In this document: positions 52,500-61,999 of the stretch, one piece after another
Layout: each line of letters begins with the position of its first letter
Position numbering within the stretch: the first letter of the stretch is position 1
Assembly: GCA_016875225.1 (NCBI GenBank)
Contig: VGRW01000010.1
Location: forward strand, 1 to 64,000
Length of the DNA: 64,000 nt
Origin: Deltaproteobacteria bacterium
GTDB lineage: Bacteria > Myxococcota_A > UBA9160 > SZUA-336
Reading direction: 5' to 3'
The notes under the pieces: model-generated
The model's database searches: none
What the model was told of the DNA's origin: nothing
What the model saw: the letters and a program-made list of their open reading frames with translations, nothing else
Program-made: the position numbers and the translations under genes

Positions 52500-52982
52500 C
52501 TAGTCGCGCTGCGCGTTCCGCCGCGCGCTGCGGAGCGCGCCGATCGCGGCCTCCCACGCGCCCTCCCGGCAGAGCCCGCGCATGGACGCGTCCTCGTACT
52601 CCGTGAGCAGAGCCTCGAAGCGCACGAAGAGCTCACGCTCCTCGAAGCGGACGTGCCGCTCGAGAAGCGCCGCGAACTCGGCCAGCACCGGCGCGCTCGC
52701 CGCGTCACGGACCAGCTCGCGAAGCCGCGCGTGATCCGCGCGCGTGCGCTCCACAAGCCGGGTCTCGCCCGACTCCTCGAGCCGCGGCAACATCCAGCGC
52801 TCCTCGGTCGCGAAGTGCGGCTCGAGCTCGGCGGCAAACGCCCGGACCACGTCCCGCCACTGCGCGTCGAGCGCGCCCGCGTCGTCACCGCCGCGCTCCG
52901 CCGCTCGCCGCGTGCGGCGCGCGAGCACGAGCGCCGTGTGGTGATCCTCCGAGAGCGGCCGCAGGTCCGGGTGCCGCTTCAC
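52500..52982 (-). CDS. Hemerythrin-domain protein
   Basis: A 160-residue four-helix-bundle protein with an HHE/hemerythrin arrangement: EDHHTALV near the start, ELEPHFATEERWMLP, RADHARLREL and LERHVRFEERELF. These would coordinate a di-iron site for oxygen or nitric-oxide sensing or iron storage; exact role unknown. The GTG start has GGGAG six or seven bases upstream. It overlaps a 32-residue upstream frame by GTGA. Confidence 0.85.
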   Translation of the reverse strand: MKRHPDLRPLSEDHHTALVLARRTRRAAERGGDDAGALDAQWRDVVRAFAAELEPHFATEERWMLPRLEESGETRLVERTRADHARLRELVRDAASAPVLAEFAALLERHVRFEERELFVRFEALLTEYEDASMRGLCREGAWEAAIGALRSARRNAQRD

Positions 52983-53077
52983 TTCGCGCTCCCGGCCCCG
53001 CCGACCTCGTAGCGCCCGATCTCCGCCCCGCCTGTCTCGGTACACCCGAACTCGGCGCGAATCAGGAATGGAGTCAT
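52979..53077 (-). CDS. Possible 32-residue upstream peptide
   Basis: A short frame beginning MTPFLIRAEFGC and ending in a TGA that overlaps the hemerythrin GTG (GTGA). It has an ATG but no clear ribosome-binding site. If real it may couple translation of the hemerythrin gene, or be the remnant of a longer N-terminus. Low confidence. Confidence 0.28.
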   Translation of the reverse strand: MTPFLIRAEFGCTETGGAEIGRYEVGGAGSAK

Positions 53078-53109
53078 GCAGCCCGCACTATACCGCCGTC
53101 GGGCAACCT

Positions 53110-54864
53110 CTATCCGGGCTTTGCCAGGAATCCTGCCAGCTGCTGCAGCAGCGCTTCGCGGCGGATCGGCTTGCTCGCGTAGTCGTCGCAGCCGATCGCG
53201 AGGCAGCGCTCGCGGTCGCCGGACATCGCATGTGCGGTGAGCGCGAGGATGGCGCCGCGGTATCCGGCGCTGCGAAGGCGCTTCACGGCGGCGTAGCCGT
53301 CGAGCACGGGCATCTGCATGTCCATCAGGATCACGTCGTAGGAATCGCCGCAGGCGAGCGAGTGCAGCGCGAGCTCGCAGCCCGCGGCGCCGTCGGAGGC
53401 GAGCTCGACCTCGAGCCCGGCGCGGCGCAGGATCGCGCTGATCAGGCGCTGGTTGTCTGGCCCGTCCTCGACGAGCAGAACACGGCCGGAGAGCCGCGTC
53501 GTGGTCGGCGCGACGGGCGCGCGCTCGAGCACCGCGAACTCTCCGACGCTCGCGGCCGGAAGCACGCGGACACTCGCGAGGTCGCCGCAGGGAACGCGCA
53601 GGCTGAAGCGGCTGCCGAGGCCGAGCTCGCTCGAGACGTCGACGTCGCCGCCGAGCATTCGCGCGAGCTTGCGCGACAGGCCGAGCCCCAGACCCGTACC
53701 CTGGTGCGCGCGCGTGACCGAGCCGTGCACCTGCGTGAACATCTCGAAGACGCGCTCGATCTGATCCGGCGCGATTCCGCAGCCGCTGTCGACGATCGCG
53801 AACTCGAGCCCGTCTTCGACCAGGCCGACCTCGATCCGAACGCGTCCCTGCGCGGTGAACTTGATCGCGTTTCCGACCAGGTTGATCAGGATCTGGCGCA
53901 GACGCGTGCGGTCGCTCTCGATCTCTTCCGGGATCCGGCCGACCGCGACCGCCTCGAGCGCCAGCCCCTTCTCGTTCGCCTGCACGCCGAGCAGGCTCGC
54001 GACCTCCGCGACGATGGCGATCGGCGAGAACCGCTCGCGCACGACTTCGAGCTTGCCCGCCTCGATCTTCGAGAGGTCGAGAATCCCGTTGATCAGCGAG
54101 ATCAGGTGCGCGCCGTTGCGGCGGACCGTCGAGAGCGCGGCGCGGATCCTCGGGCTCGCGTAGGCGCTCTCCAGCTCGAGCTCCACCTCTTCGGCGAAGC
54201 CGAGGATCGCGGTCATCGGCGTTCGGATCTCGTGGCTCATGTTGGTCAGGAACTCGGATTTGAGCCGAGCCGACTCGAGTGCGCGTTCGCGCGCGTCGCC
54301 CAGATCCGCCAGCAGTCGCAGCTGGTCGCGCGCGAGCGTCGCGCCGAGCCACGCCATCGCCAGGCACATCACGCCGAAGCTGAATACGTCGACTGCGCGG
54401 TCGCTGGGCACGAGCCAGAGCGAGAGCGCGTAGAGCGCGGCCGTGGCCCCAGCGAGCGCGTAGGTGAGCCGAGGCCGCACCGGCGCGAGCGACGCGAAGG
54501 CGAGCGGCGTCATGGGAGCGAGCAGCGCATACGGCTTGTAGTCGAGCAGAAGGTGCGAGGGAGAGAAGATCACGCCGCCGCTGGCGAGAAGCGTCGCGGT
54601 GAACATCACAGGCTCCGGCCAGAGCTCGCCCGTGCGCCCGCGCGCGAGCCACCACAGCGCGACGAACCCGGACTCCAGGATCGCGAGATACAGAAGCGAC
54701 GGCTCGAGCGGCGCGATTCCCGTCGCGACCGGAACCACGCAGAGCGGCGGCACGATGATCGCGAGAATTCGGGTGACGCTGCGCGCGCTGCGCACGAGCA
54801 GCTCGTAGACGCTCGCGCTCGCGGGGCTTGCGGACGACGTCGTCTCTTCCACACGCAACGACAA
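53110..54864 (-). CDS. Hybrid sensor histidine kinase
   Basis: A ~584-residue membrane kinase. About five or six transmembrane helices span residues 25-180, forming a sensor with no recognised extracytoplasmic domain. Then come the HisKA domain with the phosphorylated His211 (SHEIRTP), the ATPase domain with NLVGNAIKFT and GTGLGLGLS, and a C-terminal receiver with Asp in DVILMDMQMP (about 514) and the conserved Lys in YASKPI. No start ATG exists; a TTG at 54864, 12 bases after AGGAGG, or the GTG at 54852 are the best choices. No partner response regulator is next to it. Confidence 0.88.
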   Translation of the reverse strand: MSLRVEETTSSASPASASVYELLVRSARSVTRILAIIVPPLCVVPVATGIAPLEPSLLYLAILESGFVALWWLARGRTGELWPEPVMFTATLLASGGVIFSPSHLLLDYKPYALLAPMTPLAFASLAPVRPRLTYALAGATAALYALSLWLVPSDRAVDVFSFGVMCLAMAWLGATLARDQLRLLADLGDARERALESARLKSEFLTNMSHEIRTPMTAILGFAEEVELELESAYASPRIRAALSTVRRNGAHLISLINGILDLSKIEAGKLEVVRERFSPIAIVAEVASLLGVQANEKGLALEAVAVGRIPEEIESDRTRLRQILINLVGNAIKFTAQGRVRIEVGLVEDGLEFAIVDSGCGIAPDQIERVFEMFTQVHGSVTRAHQGTGLGLGLSRKLARMLGGDVDVSSELGLGSRFSLRVPCGDLASVRVLPAASVGEFAVLERAPVAPTTTRLSGRVLLVEDGPDNQRLISAILRRAGLEVELASDGAAGCELALHSLACGDSYDVILMDMQMPVLDGYAAVKRLRSAGYRGAILALTAHAMSGDRERCLAIGCDDYASKPIRREALLQQLAGFLAKPG

Positions 54865-54926
54865 CTCGTTCGCCCGCCTCCTGATACGAAATCGGATCCC
54901 GGGCAACGGAACTTGCGGTGGGGGAG

Positions 54927-55391
54927 CTAGCCGCGGGGCTCCACGCGCCAGTAGCGGGTCGACGGCACGGCGGTAGAGCTCGGTGTCTCGGGAAGCGCGT
55001 ACTTTGCGGTGTAGGCCGCCCGCAGGCGCTCGAGCGTCGCCGCGTCGTCGAGCGGCACGAGCCGAACCTCGTAGACGTTCTCGCCGATTCCGACCCGCAC
55101 CTCGGGATCGCGGTCGGCCCACGCCGGCCAGCGCTTGCTAAGCGGGTCGCGCGCGCCCAGATAGAGCACTCCATCCAGCGATGCACACCAGACGGTGACG
55201 GAATGCGGAATCAGGTACGGCGTGCGGACCTCGACCGCGATCTCGGCGTGCGCGTCGCTGAACGTCCAGTCCGACGGCAGCTCCGACACGACGTTCCCGC
55301 CGAGCCGCGTGCCGGGTCGGCGGTCCGAGGGGTCGATGCATGCCGCGAGCGCGGCGACGAGGATCGAAACGCTGGCCAGGGCTGTCCGCAT
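54927..55391 (-). CDS. Lipoprotein with a split-barrel-like domain
   Basis: A 154-residue protein. The N-terminus is a lipoprotein signal, with the lipobox LAAC at Cys18. The mature part ([22 protein letters not shown] and onwards) looks like the beta-barrel of FMN/F420-binding pyridoxamine-oxidase-type proteins such as DUF2255 or the deazaflavin-dependent nitroreductases, though lipid anchoring of that fold is unusual. I cannot identify the cofactor. It precedes, divergently, the DUF3604 gene. Confidence 0.65.
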   Translation of the reverse strand: MRTALASVSILVAALAACIDPSDRRPGTRLGGNVVSELPSDWTFSDAHAEIAVEVRTPYLIPHSVTVWCASLDGVLYLGARDPLSKRWPAWADRDPEVRVGIGENVYEVRLVPLDDAATLERLRAAYTAKYALPETPSSTAVPSTRYWRVEPRG

Positions 55392-55462
55392 CGTGGCATC
55401 GTGGCAACTCGAGGACGGCCCGTCTACGGTTGCGCGCCGTCGTCCAGCACAGAGGGGGCTCC

Positions 55463-57363
55463 ATGAGCGATCGAATCCGAACTGCCATCCTGGCCGCGGC
55501 GCTCGGCCTGGCCTTCGCAGCGCCCGCGCGGGCTGCGGATCCGAAGCCCGAGGCGTCCGCCGACTACTCGCCCTACACCGGGCGCAGCCTGCCGACGCGC
55601 CCGCTCTTCGGCGACACCCACCTGCACACCTCGTTCTCGATGGACGCGGGCGCGTTCGGCGCGCGGCTCGGGCCGAGCGACGCCTACCGCTTTGCGCGCG
55701 GCGAGGAGGTCGTCTCGTCGAGCAAGCAGAAGGTCCGGCTGCAGCGGCCGCTCGACTTCCTGGTCGTCGCCGACCACTCCGACAACATGGGTTTCTTCCC
55801 GGATCTGTTCGCCGGCAAGCCGGAGCTGCTCGCGGATCCGACCGGCCGCAAGTGGTACGACATGATCCGGTCCGGCCGGGGCGCGGATGCCGCGATGGAG
55901 ATCATCGTCGCCTTCTCGCAGGGGACCTTCCCGCAGACCCTGATGTACCGGCCGGGATCGCCCGCGTACCGCGGGGCCTGGCAGGAGACGATCGCCGCGG
56001 CCGAGCAGTACAACGAGCCGGGCCGCTTCACCGCCTTCATCGGCTACGAGTGGACCTCGAACACCAGCGGCAACAACCTGCACCGGAACGTGATCTTCCG
56101 CGACGCCGCCGACAAGGCGAGCCAGGTCGAGCCGCTCACGGTGTACCCGCCGGTGGGCAGCGACAACCCGCGCGATCTGTGGAAGTGGATGGCCGCGTAC
56201 GAGAAGAAGACCGGCGGGCAGGTGCTCGCGATCGCGCACAACGGGAACCTGAGCAACGGGCGCATGTTCCCGATCATCGAGTCGTTCACCGGCAAGCCGA
56301 TCGACCGCGAGTACGCCGAAGAGCGCGCGAGGTGGGAGCGCCTGTACGAGGCCAGCCAGACCAAGGGCGACGGCGAGACGCATCCGTTCCTGTCGCCCAA
56401 CGACGAGTTCGCGAACTTCGAGCGCTGGGACGCGGGCAACCTGGACGGCAGCGTCGCGAAGACCAAGGACATGCTCGAGTTCGAGTACGCGCGCTCGGCC
56501 TACAAGAACGGTCTCGCGCTGGAGGCGAAGCTCGGCGTGAACCCATACAAGTTCGGCCTCGCCGGCGGCAGCGACGCGCACACCGGTCTCACCGCCATGG
56601 AGGAGGACAACTTCTTCGGCAAGACCGTGCCGCAGGAGCCGGGCCCGAAGCGCATGACCAGCGCCTTCATGTCCAACGAGAAGTCCGGCGTCCGGGTCAT
56701 GGAGTGGCAGGTCTCGTCGTCGAGCTACTGCGCGGTCTGGGCCAGCGAGAACACGCGCGAGGCGATCTGGGACGCCATGGAGCGCAAGGAGACCTACGCA
56801 CCACGGGCCCGCGCATGGCGCTGCGCTTCTTCGGCGGCTGGGACTTCGCCGGCTCCGACGCCGCGGCTCCGAACCCGGCGCTGGCGGGCTACGCCAAGGG
56901 CGTGCCGATGGGCGGCGACCTGAGCCGCGCGCCTTCCGGCAAGGCGCCCACGTTCCTGGTCGGCGCGCTGAAGGACCCGATCGGCGCCAACCTCGACCGC
57001 GTGCAGATCGTGAAGGGCTGGCTCGACGCGAAGGGCGAGCTTCACGAAAAAGTGTACGACGTCGCCTGGAGCGGCGCGCGCAAGCCGGGCGCGGACGGAA
57101 GGCTTCCCTCGGTCGGAAGCACGGTCGACCTTTCGACGGCGACCTGGACCAACACGATCGGCGCGGCCGAGCTCGTCACCGTCTGGAAGGATCCGGACTT
57201 CGACGCCGGGGAGCGCGCGTTCTACTACGCGCGCGTGATCGAGATCCCCACGCCGCGCTGGACCGCCTACGACGTGGTCCGTCTCGGCGTGACTCCGCTG
57301 CCGGGCACGGCGATGACGCTCACCGAGCGGGCCTACTCCTCGCCGATCTGGTACACGCCGTGA
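55463..57363 (+). pseudogene. DUF3604 protein with a single-base frameshift
   Basis: A secreted protein (signal peptide 1-24, [15 protein letters not shown]) of the DUF3604 family, which is related to PHP-type hydrolases: [18 protein letters not shown] and GGSDAHTGL carry its metal motifs. At 56798-56801 the frame breaks. The sequence reads TACGCACCACGGG where a normal member has the equivalent of TACGCNACCACGGG; restoring one base rejoins ETYATTGPRM and the reading resumes for ~185 residues to a normal end (PIWYTP). With the base restored it would be about 633 residues. The gene starts after AGAGGGGG and its stop overlaps the next start (GTGA). Sequencing error or a recent mutation. Confidence 0.8.
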
Positions 57364-58205
57364 ACGCGCGGCGGCTCGCCGGCGAGCCGCTGCTCCACTT
57401 CCTGCTGCTCGGCGCGGCGCTCTTCGGGCTGCACCGATGGGTGTCAGCGCCGGCGCGAGAGCCGGCGTCCGAGATCGTCGTGAGCCGCGGGCGCATCGAC
57501 AATCTGAAGCAGACCTTCACGCAGACCTGGCAGCGCGCGCCGACGGAGTCGGAGCTCGAGGGGCTCGTCGAGGATCACATCCGCGACGAGGCCCTGTACC
57601 GCGAGGCCGTCGCGCTCGGGCTCGATCGCGACGACACGGTGGTGCGCAGGCGGCTGCGCCAGAAGCTCGAGTTCCTGTTCGAGGACCCGAGCCTGGCGGG
57701 GGAGCCGACGGAGCCCGAGCTCGAGCGGTATCTCGAGGAGAACGCGGCCGAGTACCGCGTCGAGTCACGGCTCAGCTTCTCGCAAGTGTTTCTCGATCCC
57801 GGCAAGCGCGGCCCGGAGCTAGAGGCCGACGCTGCGCGGCTGCTCGCCGAGCTGCGCGCGCAGCCGGACGGCGCCGATCCGGTCAGCGGCGGCGACAGCC
57901 TGATGCTCTCGCCGCGCTACGAGAACGCGAGCGCCTCCGAGCTCGTGCGGCTGTTCGGCGCCGAGTTCGAGACCGCGCTGCGCGGCGCGCCGGTCGGGGA
58001 GTGGTTCGGGCCGGTGACGTCGGGCTACGGCGCGCACCTGGTGCGGGTCGAGTCCCGCGAGGCCGAGCGAACGCCCGAGCTCGCGGAGGTGCGCGATGCG
58101 GTCGCCCGCGACCTCGAAGCGCGCCGACGCCAGGAGGGGCTCGACGCGCAGTACCAGGCGCTGCGCGAGCGCTACCTGATCCGCGTCGAGCGCGCCGACC
58201 CGTGA
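57360..58205 (+). CDS. PpiC-type peptidyl-prolyl isomerase
   Basis: A 281-residue protein with an N-terminal membrane anchor or signal (about 12-28). The rest resembles the SurA/PpiC (parvulin) family: a helical N-domain, [24 protein letters not shown], then a parvulin-like core ([17 protein letters not shown] ... [15 protein letters not shown]). Starts at a GTG overlapping the DUF3604 stop and ends overlapping the HupE start, both as GTGA, so the three are coupled. It is likely to help fold an exported partner. Confidence 0.85.
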   Translation: MNARRLAGEPLLHFLLLGAALFGLHRWVSAPAREPASEIVVSRGRIDNLKQTFTQTWQRAPTESELEGLVEDHIRDEALYREAVALGLDRDDTVVRRRLRQKLEFLFEDPSLAGEPTEPELERYLEENAAEYRVESRLSFSQVFLDPGKRGPELEADAARLLAELRAQPDGADPVSGGDSLMLSPRYENASASELVRLFGAEFETALRGAPVGEWFGPVTSGYGAHLVRVESREAERTPELAEVRDAVARDLEARRRQEGLDAQYQALRERYLIRVERADP

Positions 58206-59185
58206 GCGCGCTCGTCGCGCTCTGGCTCGCGCTGGGTCTTGCGACCAGTGCAGGCGCGCACGAGGTTCGTCCCGCGTATCTCGAGATCGTAGAGACCGGT
58301 GAGGAGACCTACGACGTCCTCTTCAAGGTTCCCGCCGCCGGCGAGAGCCTGCGCTTCGGCCTGGTTCTGGAGCTCCCCGCGGACGTCGAGCGGATCGGGG
58401 CGCCGCGGAGCAGCTTCTCCGGGCGCGCGCACGTCGAGCGAACGCGGATTCTCCGCGCGGGCGGACTCGACGGCGCGCGAATCGCCGTGGAGGGGCTTTC
58501 GGCAACGCTCACCGACGTGCTCGTGCGCATCGAGCGACTCGACGGACACACACAGGTCCTGCGACTCACTCCGGATTCGCCGTCGTTCACGGTCGAGGCG
58601 ACGGCGGGATCCGGAGCGGTCGCGCGCACCTACCTGTGGCTCGGCGTCGAGCACATCCTGCTGGGCGTCGATCACCTGATCTTCGTGCTCGCGCTGGTGA
58701 TCCTGATCGGCGCCACGCGCCCGCTGCTCTGGACCATCACCGCCTTCACGATCGCGCACAGCCTGACGCTCGCGGCGGCGACGTTCGGCTGGATCACCGT
58801 CTCGCCGCCGCCGGTCGAGGCCGTGATCGCGCTCAGCATCGTCTTCGTCGCGAGCGAGATCGCGCAGTCGCGCCGGGGCCGGTCGAGCCTGTCCGCGCGA
58901 AGGCCCTGGCTGGTCGCGTTCGCCTTCGGCCTGCTGCACGGCTTCGGCTTCGCGGGCGCGCTGGCCGAGATCGGCTTCCCGGCGCAGCAGATCCCGCTCG
59001 CGCTGCTCTGCTTCAACCTGGGCGTCGAGGCCGGTCAGCTCGCCTTCGTCGCCGCGCTGCTCCTGCTCGGCCGATTGCCGGCGCTGCTGCGCGTCGAAGC
59101 GCCCCGAGGCTGGCCGACGGCCGCGGCGTACGGGATCGGCGCGCTGGCGTCGTACTGGCTGATCGAGCGGCTGCTCGCGTTCTGA
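58202..59185 (+). CDS. HupE/UreJ-family membrane protein
   Basis: A 327-residue protein. After a signal helix, the mature N-terminus begins with the hallmark HEVRPAYLEI, a ~130-residue periplasmic beta domain follows, then LGVEHILLGVDHLIFVLAL, the signature of the HupE/UreJ family, and five or six more helices. HupE and UreJ are metal (nickel) transport-related proteins; the long periplasmic domain marks a different subgroup. It is the third gene of the DUF3604-PpiC-HupE set, with a GTG overlapping the PpiC stop. Confidence 0.88.
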   Translation: MSALVALWLALGLATSAGAHEVRPAYLEIVETGEETYDVLFKVPAAGESLRFGLVLELPADVERIGAPRSSFSGRAHVERTRILRAGGLDGARIAVEGLSATLTDVLVRIERLDGHTQVLRLTPDSPSFTVEATAGSGAVARTYLWLGVEHILLGVDHLIFVLALVILIGATRPLLWTITAFTIAHSLTLAAATFGWITVSPPPVEAVIALSIVFVASEIAQSRRGRSSLSARRPWLVAFAFGLLHGFGFAGALAEIGFPAQQIPLALLCFNLGVEAGQLAFVAALLLLGRLPALLRVEAPRGWPTAAAYGIGALASYWLIERLLAF

Positions 59186-59276
59186 TCGCCGCGCGCGGGC
59201 CTCGGCGCGCGTGTCCACTCGCGTCGCGGGTGTCTTGCGCGCCTCGCGGACGAGCGGCGTCCCTCTCAGGATTTCC

Positions 59277-61976
59277 ATGGGCGAATTCGACCACTGGACG
59301 GTGAGCATGTCTCCGACGCGTGAGCCGAGCTTTGCCGGGCGCGAACGCGAGCTCGCCTGGCTGGCCAACGAGCTCGACGAGGCGCGTCTCGGCCGCGGCG
59401 GCGCTTTGCTCGTGAGCGGCGCGGGTGGGATCGGCAAGACCGCGCTGGTGCGCGAGCTCGCGGCGCGAAGCGAATCGGTGCTCTTCGTCTGGAGTCGCTG
59501 CGATCAGGGCCGGGCCGAGCAGCCGCTCGCGCCGTGGCTCGAGGTGCTGGCGAAGCTTTGCGAGGGCTCGCACGAGCGCGAGGAGCTCGACGCGCTTCGG
59601 GTCGAGCTGCAGACGCCATTCGATCGGCGCGGAGCCGAGCGGCTCGATCCCGAGACCGCCCGCCACCTGCTGCTGCAGCGGCTCGCGCGCGGTCTCGAGC
59701 GCGAGGCCGAGAGCCGCGCGCTCGCGATCGTGCTCGACGACCTGCACCTGGCCGATCTGGCGTCGGCGGGCTTCGCGGCGCGGCTCGGCGACACGCCGTA
59801 CGCGACGCGCGTGCTCGTGATCGCGATCGCGCGCGAGCTCGAGGCCGACGCGGATCCCGCGCTGACGGACTGCCTGCGGCGAATCGCTCCGGCGAAGCGG
59901 CGGCTCGAGATCGGCGCGCTGTCCGCGGACGAAATCGCGTCCTTTCTTGCGCGATCGGGGAAGGAGCCGCCGTCGCGGAGCGAGATCGAGACACTCCAGC
60001 GGCGAAGCGGCGGGCACCCGCTCTTCCTGCGCGAGCTGCTGCGCAGCGCCGAAGGCGCCGACGCGGAGCAACGCGTGCCGAGGACGCTCGCGCACCTGAT
60101 CGACGCGCGGCTGCGGGCGCTCGCGAGCGACGATCGCGAGCGGGTCGAGTGTGCGGCGGTGATCGGGCGCGAGGCGCAGCTCTCCGTTCTCGCGCTTGCG
60201 GCGGCCGTGGAGCGCAGGGACGCGCTTGCGCAGATCGACCGCGCCGCCGCGCTCGGCATTCTCGCTCGAAACGACGCCGATCCCGACCGGATCGAGTTCA
60301 GCCACGAGGTCGTGCGCGAGGCGATCTACGCCAACCTCCCGCTGGTGCGCCGCGCGAACCTGCACGGCGCGGTGGCGCGCGCGCTCGAGGCCCTGGCCGC
60401 GGATCCGTCGACCACGCCCTGGCTCGGGCTCGCGCACCACTTCGGCGAATCCGATCGCCCCGACGGCGCGGTTCGCGCGGCGGAGTGCGCCGAGGCGGCC
60501 GCGAAACGGGCGTTCAACCTGCTCGCCTTCGAGGACGCGGCGCGGGAGCTCGGCGCCGCGCTGCACTGGCTCGAGTTCGGCCCGGCGGTCGCGCCCGATC
60601 GCGAGGCGCGACTCCTGATCGAGCTCGGGCGCGCGCACCTGTTCGCGGGCGATCCCGCGCGGGCCGAGAGCGACTTCGAGCGCGCGGCGGGCGTCGCGCA
60701 CGGGGCGGACGCGATCGACGCGCTCGCGATCGCGCTCGTTGCGCTCGAAGCGATCCGCCCCGCGACGGCGGGCGGCGATCCGCTCGCGCGCGTCGCGCGG
60801 GTCGAAGAGGTGCTGCTGCAGCTCCCGTCCGATCGCGCCGCGCTTCGCGCCGAGCTGCAGATCGCGCTCGCACGCGATCTGGTTTCGAGCGACCCGCAGC
60901 GCGCGCGCGCGACGAGCGACGCGGCGATCGCCGCCGCGCGCAGGCTGCGCGATCCGAAGCTGCTGCTTCGCGCGGTCTCGAGCCGCGCAGGCCTTCTGCT
61001 CTACCCGAACGATCCGCGCGAGCGCGAGGCGTTCGCGCGCGAAGAGGTCGCGCTCGCACGAAGCGCGCGCGATCGCGGCGCCGAGGTCCTGGCGCAGCAG
61101 CGCCTTTTCGCCAGCGCCCTCGCGCGCGGCGACCGCGCGGCGGTGGACGAGGCCGCGAGCGCCTGCGAGCAGTCGGCGGCGGCGCTCGGCCACCCGATGC
61201 ACCGCGGCCACGCGGCGGCCGCGCTCGCCGCACGAGCGCTCTGGCTCGGCGATCTGGTCCTGGCCGAGGCGCTCTCGGACGAGGCCGCGCGAACGCTTGC
61301 CGACCACCGCTCGGCCGAGCTCGCGTTCGGCGTCGCGACCTCGCAGCGCTTCGCGCTGCGGCGCTTCCAGGGCCGGCTCGCCGAGCTCGAGCCGCATCTC
61401 GAAGCCGTGCTTCGCGAGCGGCCCGAGCGGCTCGAGCTCGAGTGCATGCTCGCGCTGTTCTGCGCGTCGACCGGGCGCTTTGCTGCCGCGCGCGAGCGGC
61501 TCGCCGGGATCGTCGAGCGCTGCCGCGAGGGCCGGTTGATCCGACTTCCCGCCGACGAGAGCCGCTCGCTTTCCGCGGCGCTGCTGGCCGAGACCTGCGC
61601 CTGCCTGCGCGATTCCGAGACCGCCGCGCGACTCGAGCTCGAGCTCGAAATCGCCGGCGACGGAAACCTGTGTCTGGGCGCGCTGGTCTGCGCAGGCTCC
61701 GTGCAGCGCTACCGCGGGCTTCTGGCCCACGCGCGCGGCGACCAGGACGAGGCGGTCGCGTTCCTCGAAGACGCGATCGAGTGGGAGCGGCACGCCGGCG
61801 CGCGCCCGCTCGAGGCGCTCGCCGTGCTCGACTGCGCGCGCGCCGCGCTCGCGCGCGGCGAGCCCGGCGACGACGAGCGGGTGCAAACGCACGCGGCGCG
61901 CGCGCTGCAGCTCGCGGCCGAGATGAACATGCCCACGATCCTCGCGGCCGCGCGAGAGCTGGCCTACGCACGCTAG
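59277..61976 (+). CDS. STAND-type AAA ATPase with repeat-like C-terminus
   Basis: A 899-residue protein. The P-loop GAGGIGKT is at 48-55 and the Walker B ALAIVLDDLHLADL at about 155. A LuxR/MalT-like winged-helix region follows, with SGGHPLFLRELLR and the sensor-like RIEFSHEVVREAIYANL. The long C-terminal half is all-helical and Ala/Leu/Glu-rich, of tetratricopeptide type. Unlike MalT or adenylyl-cyclase relatives, I see no DNA-binding or catalytic output domain. The ATG at 59277 is chosen; a GTG 66 bases upstream and an ATG ten codons downstream are alternatives. Confidence 0.8.
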   Translation: MGEFDHWTVSMSPTREPSFAGRERELAWLANELDEARLGRGGALLVSGAGGIGKTALVRELAARSESVLFVWSRCDQGRAEQPLAPWLEVLAKLCEGSHEREELDALRVELQTPFDRRGAERLDPETARHLLLQRLARGLEREAESRALAIVLDDLHLADLASAGFAARLGDTPYATRVLVIAIARELEADADPALTDCLRRIAPAKRRLEIGALSADEIASFLARSGKEPPSRSEIETLQRRSGGHPLFLRELLRSAEGADAEQRVPRTLAHLIDARLRALASDDRERVECAAVIGREAQLSVLALAAAVERRDALAQIDRAAALGILARNDADPDRIEFSHEVVREAIYANLPLVRRANLHGAVARALEALAADPSTTPWLGLAHHFGESDRPDGAVRAAECAEAAAKRAFNLLAFEDAARELGAALHWLEFGPAVAPDREARLLIELGRAHLFAGDPARAESDFERAAGVAHGADAIDALAIALVALEAIRPATAGGDPLARVARVEEVLLQLPSDRAALRAELQIALARDLVSSDPQRARATSDAAIAAARRLRDPKLLLRAVSSRAGLLLYPNDPREREAFAREEVALARSARDRGAEVLAQQRLFASALARGDRAAVDEAASACEQSAAALGHPMHRGHAAAALAARALWLGDLVLAEALSDEAARTLADHRSAELAFGVATSQRFALRRFQGRLAELEPHLEAVLRERPERLELECMLALFCASTGRFAAARERLAGIVERCREGRLIRLPADESRSLSAALLAETCACLRDSETAARLELELEIAGDGNLCLGALVCAGSVQRYRGLLAHARGDQDEAVAFLEDAIEWERHAGARPLEALAVLDCARAALARGEPGDDERVQTHAARALQLAAEMNMPTILAAARELAYAR

Positions 61977-61987
61977 CGATCCTGTCC

Positions 61988-61993
61988 TACCAT
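61988..61993 (+). promoter_or_regulatory. -10-like element before the thioredoxin-fold gene
   Basis: TACCAT (four of six) lies six bases before the ATG at 62000. Confidence 0.35.
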
Positions 61994-61999
61994 CGGGCC

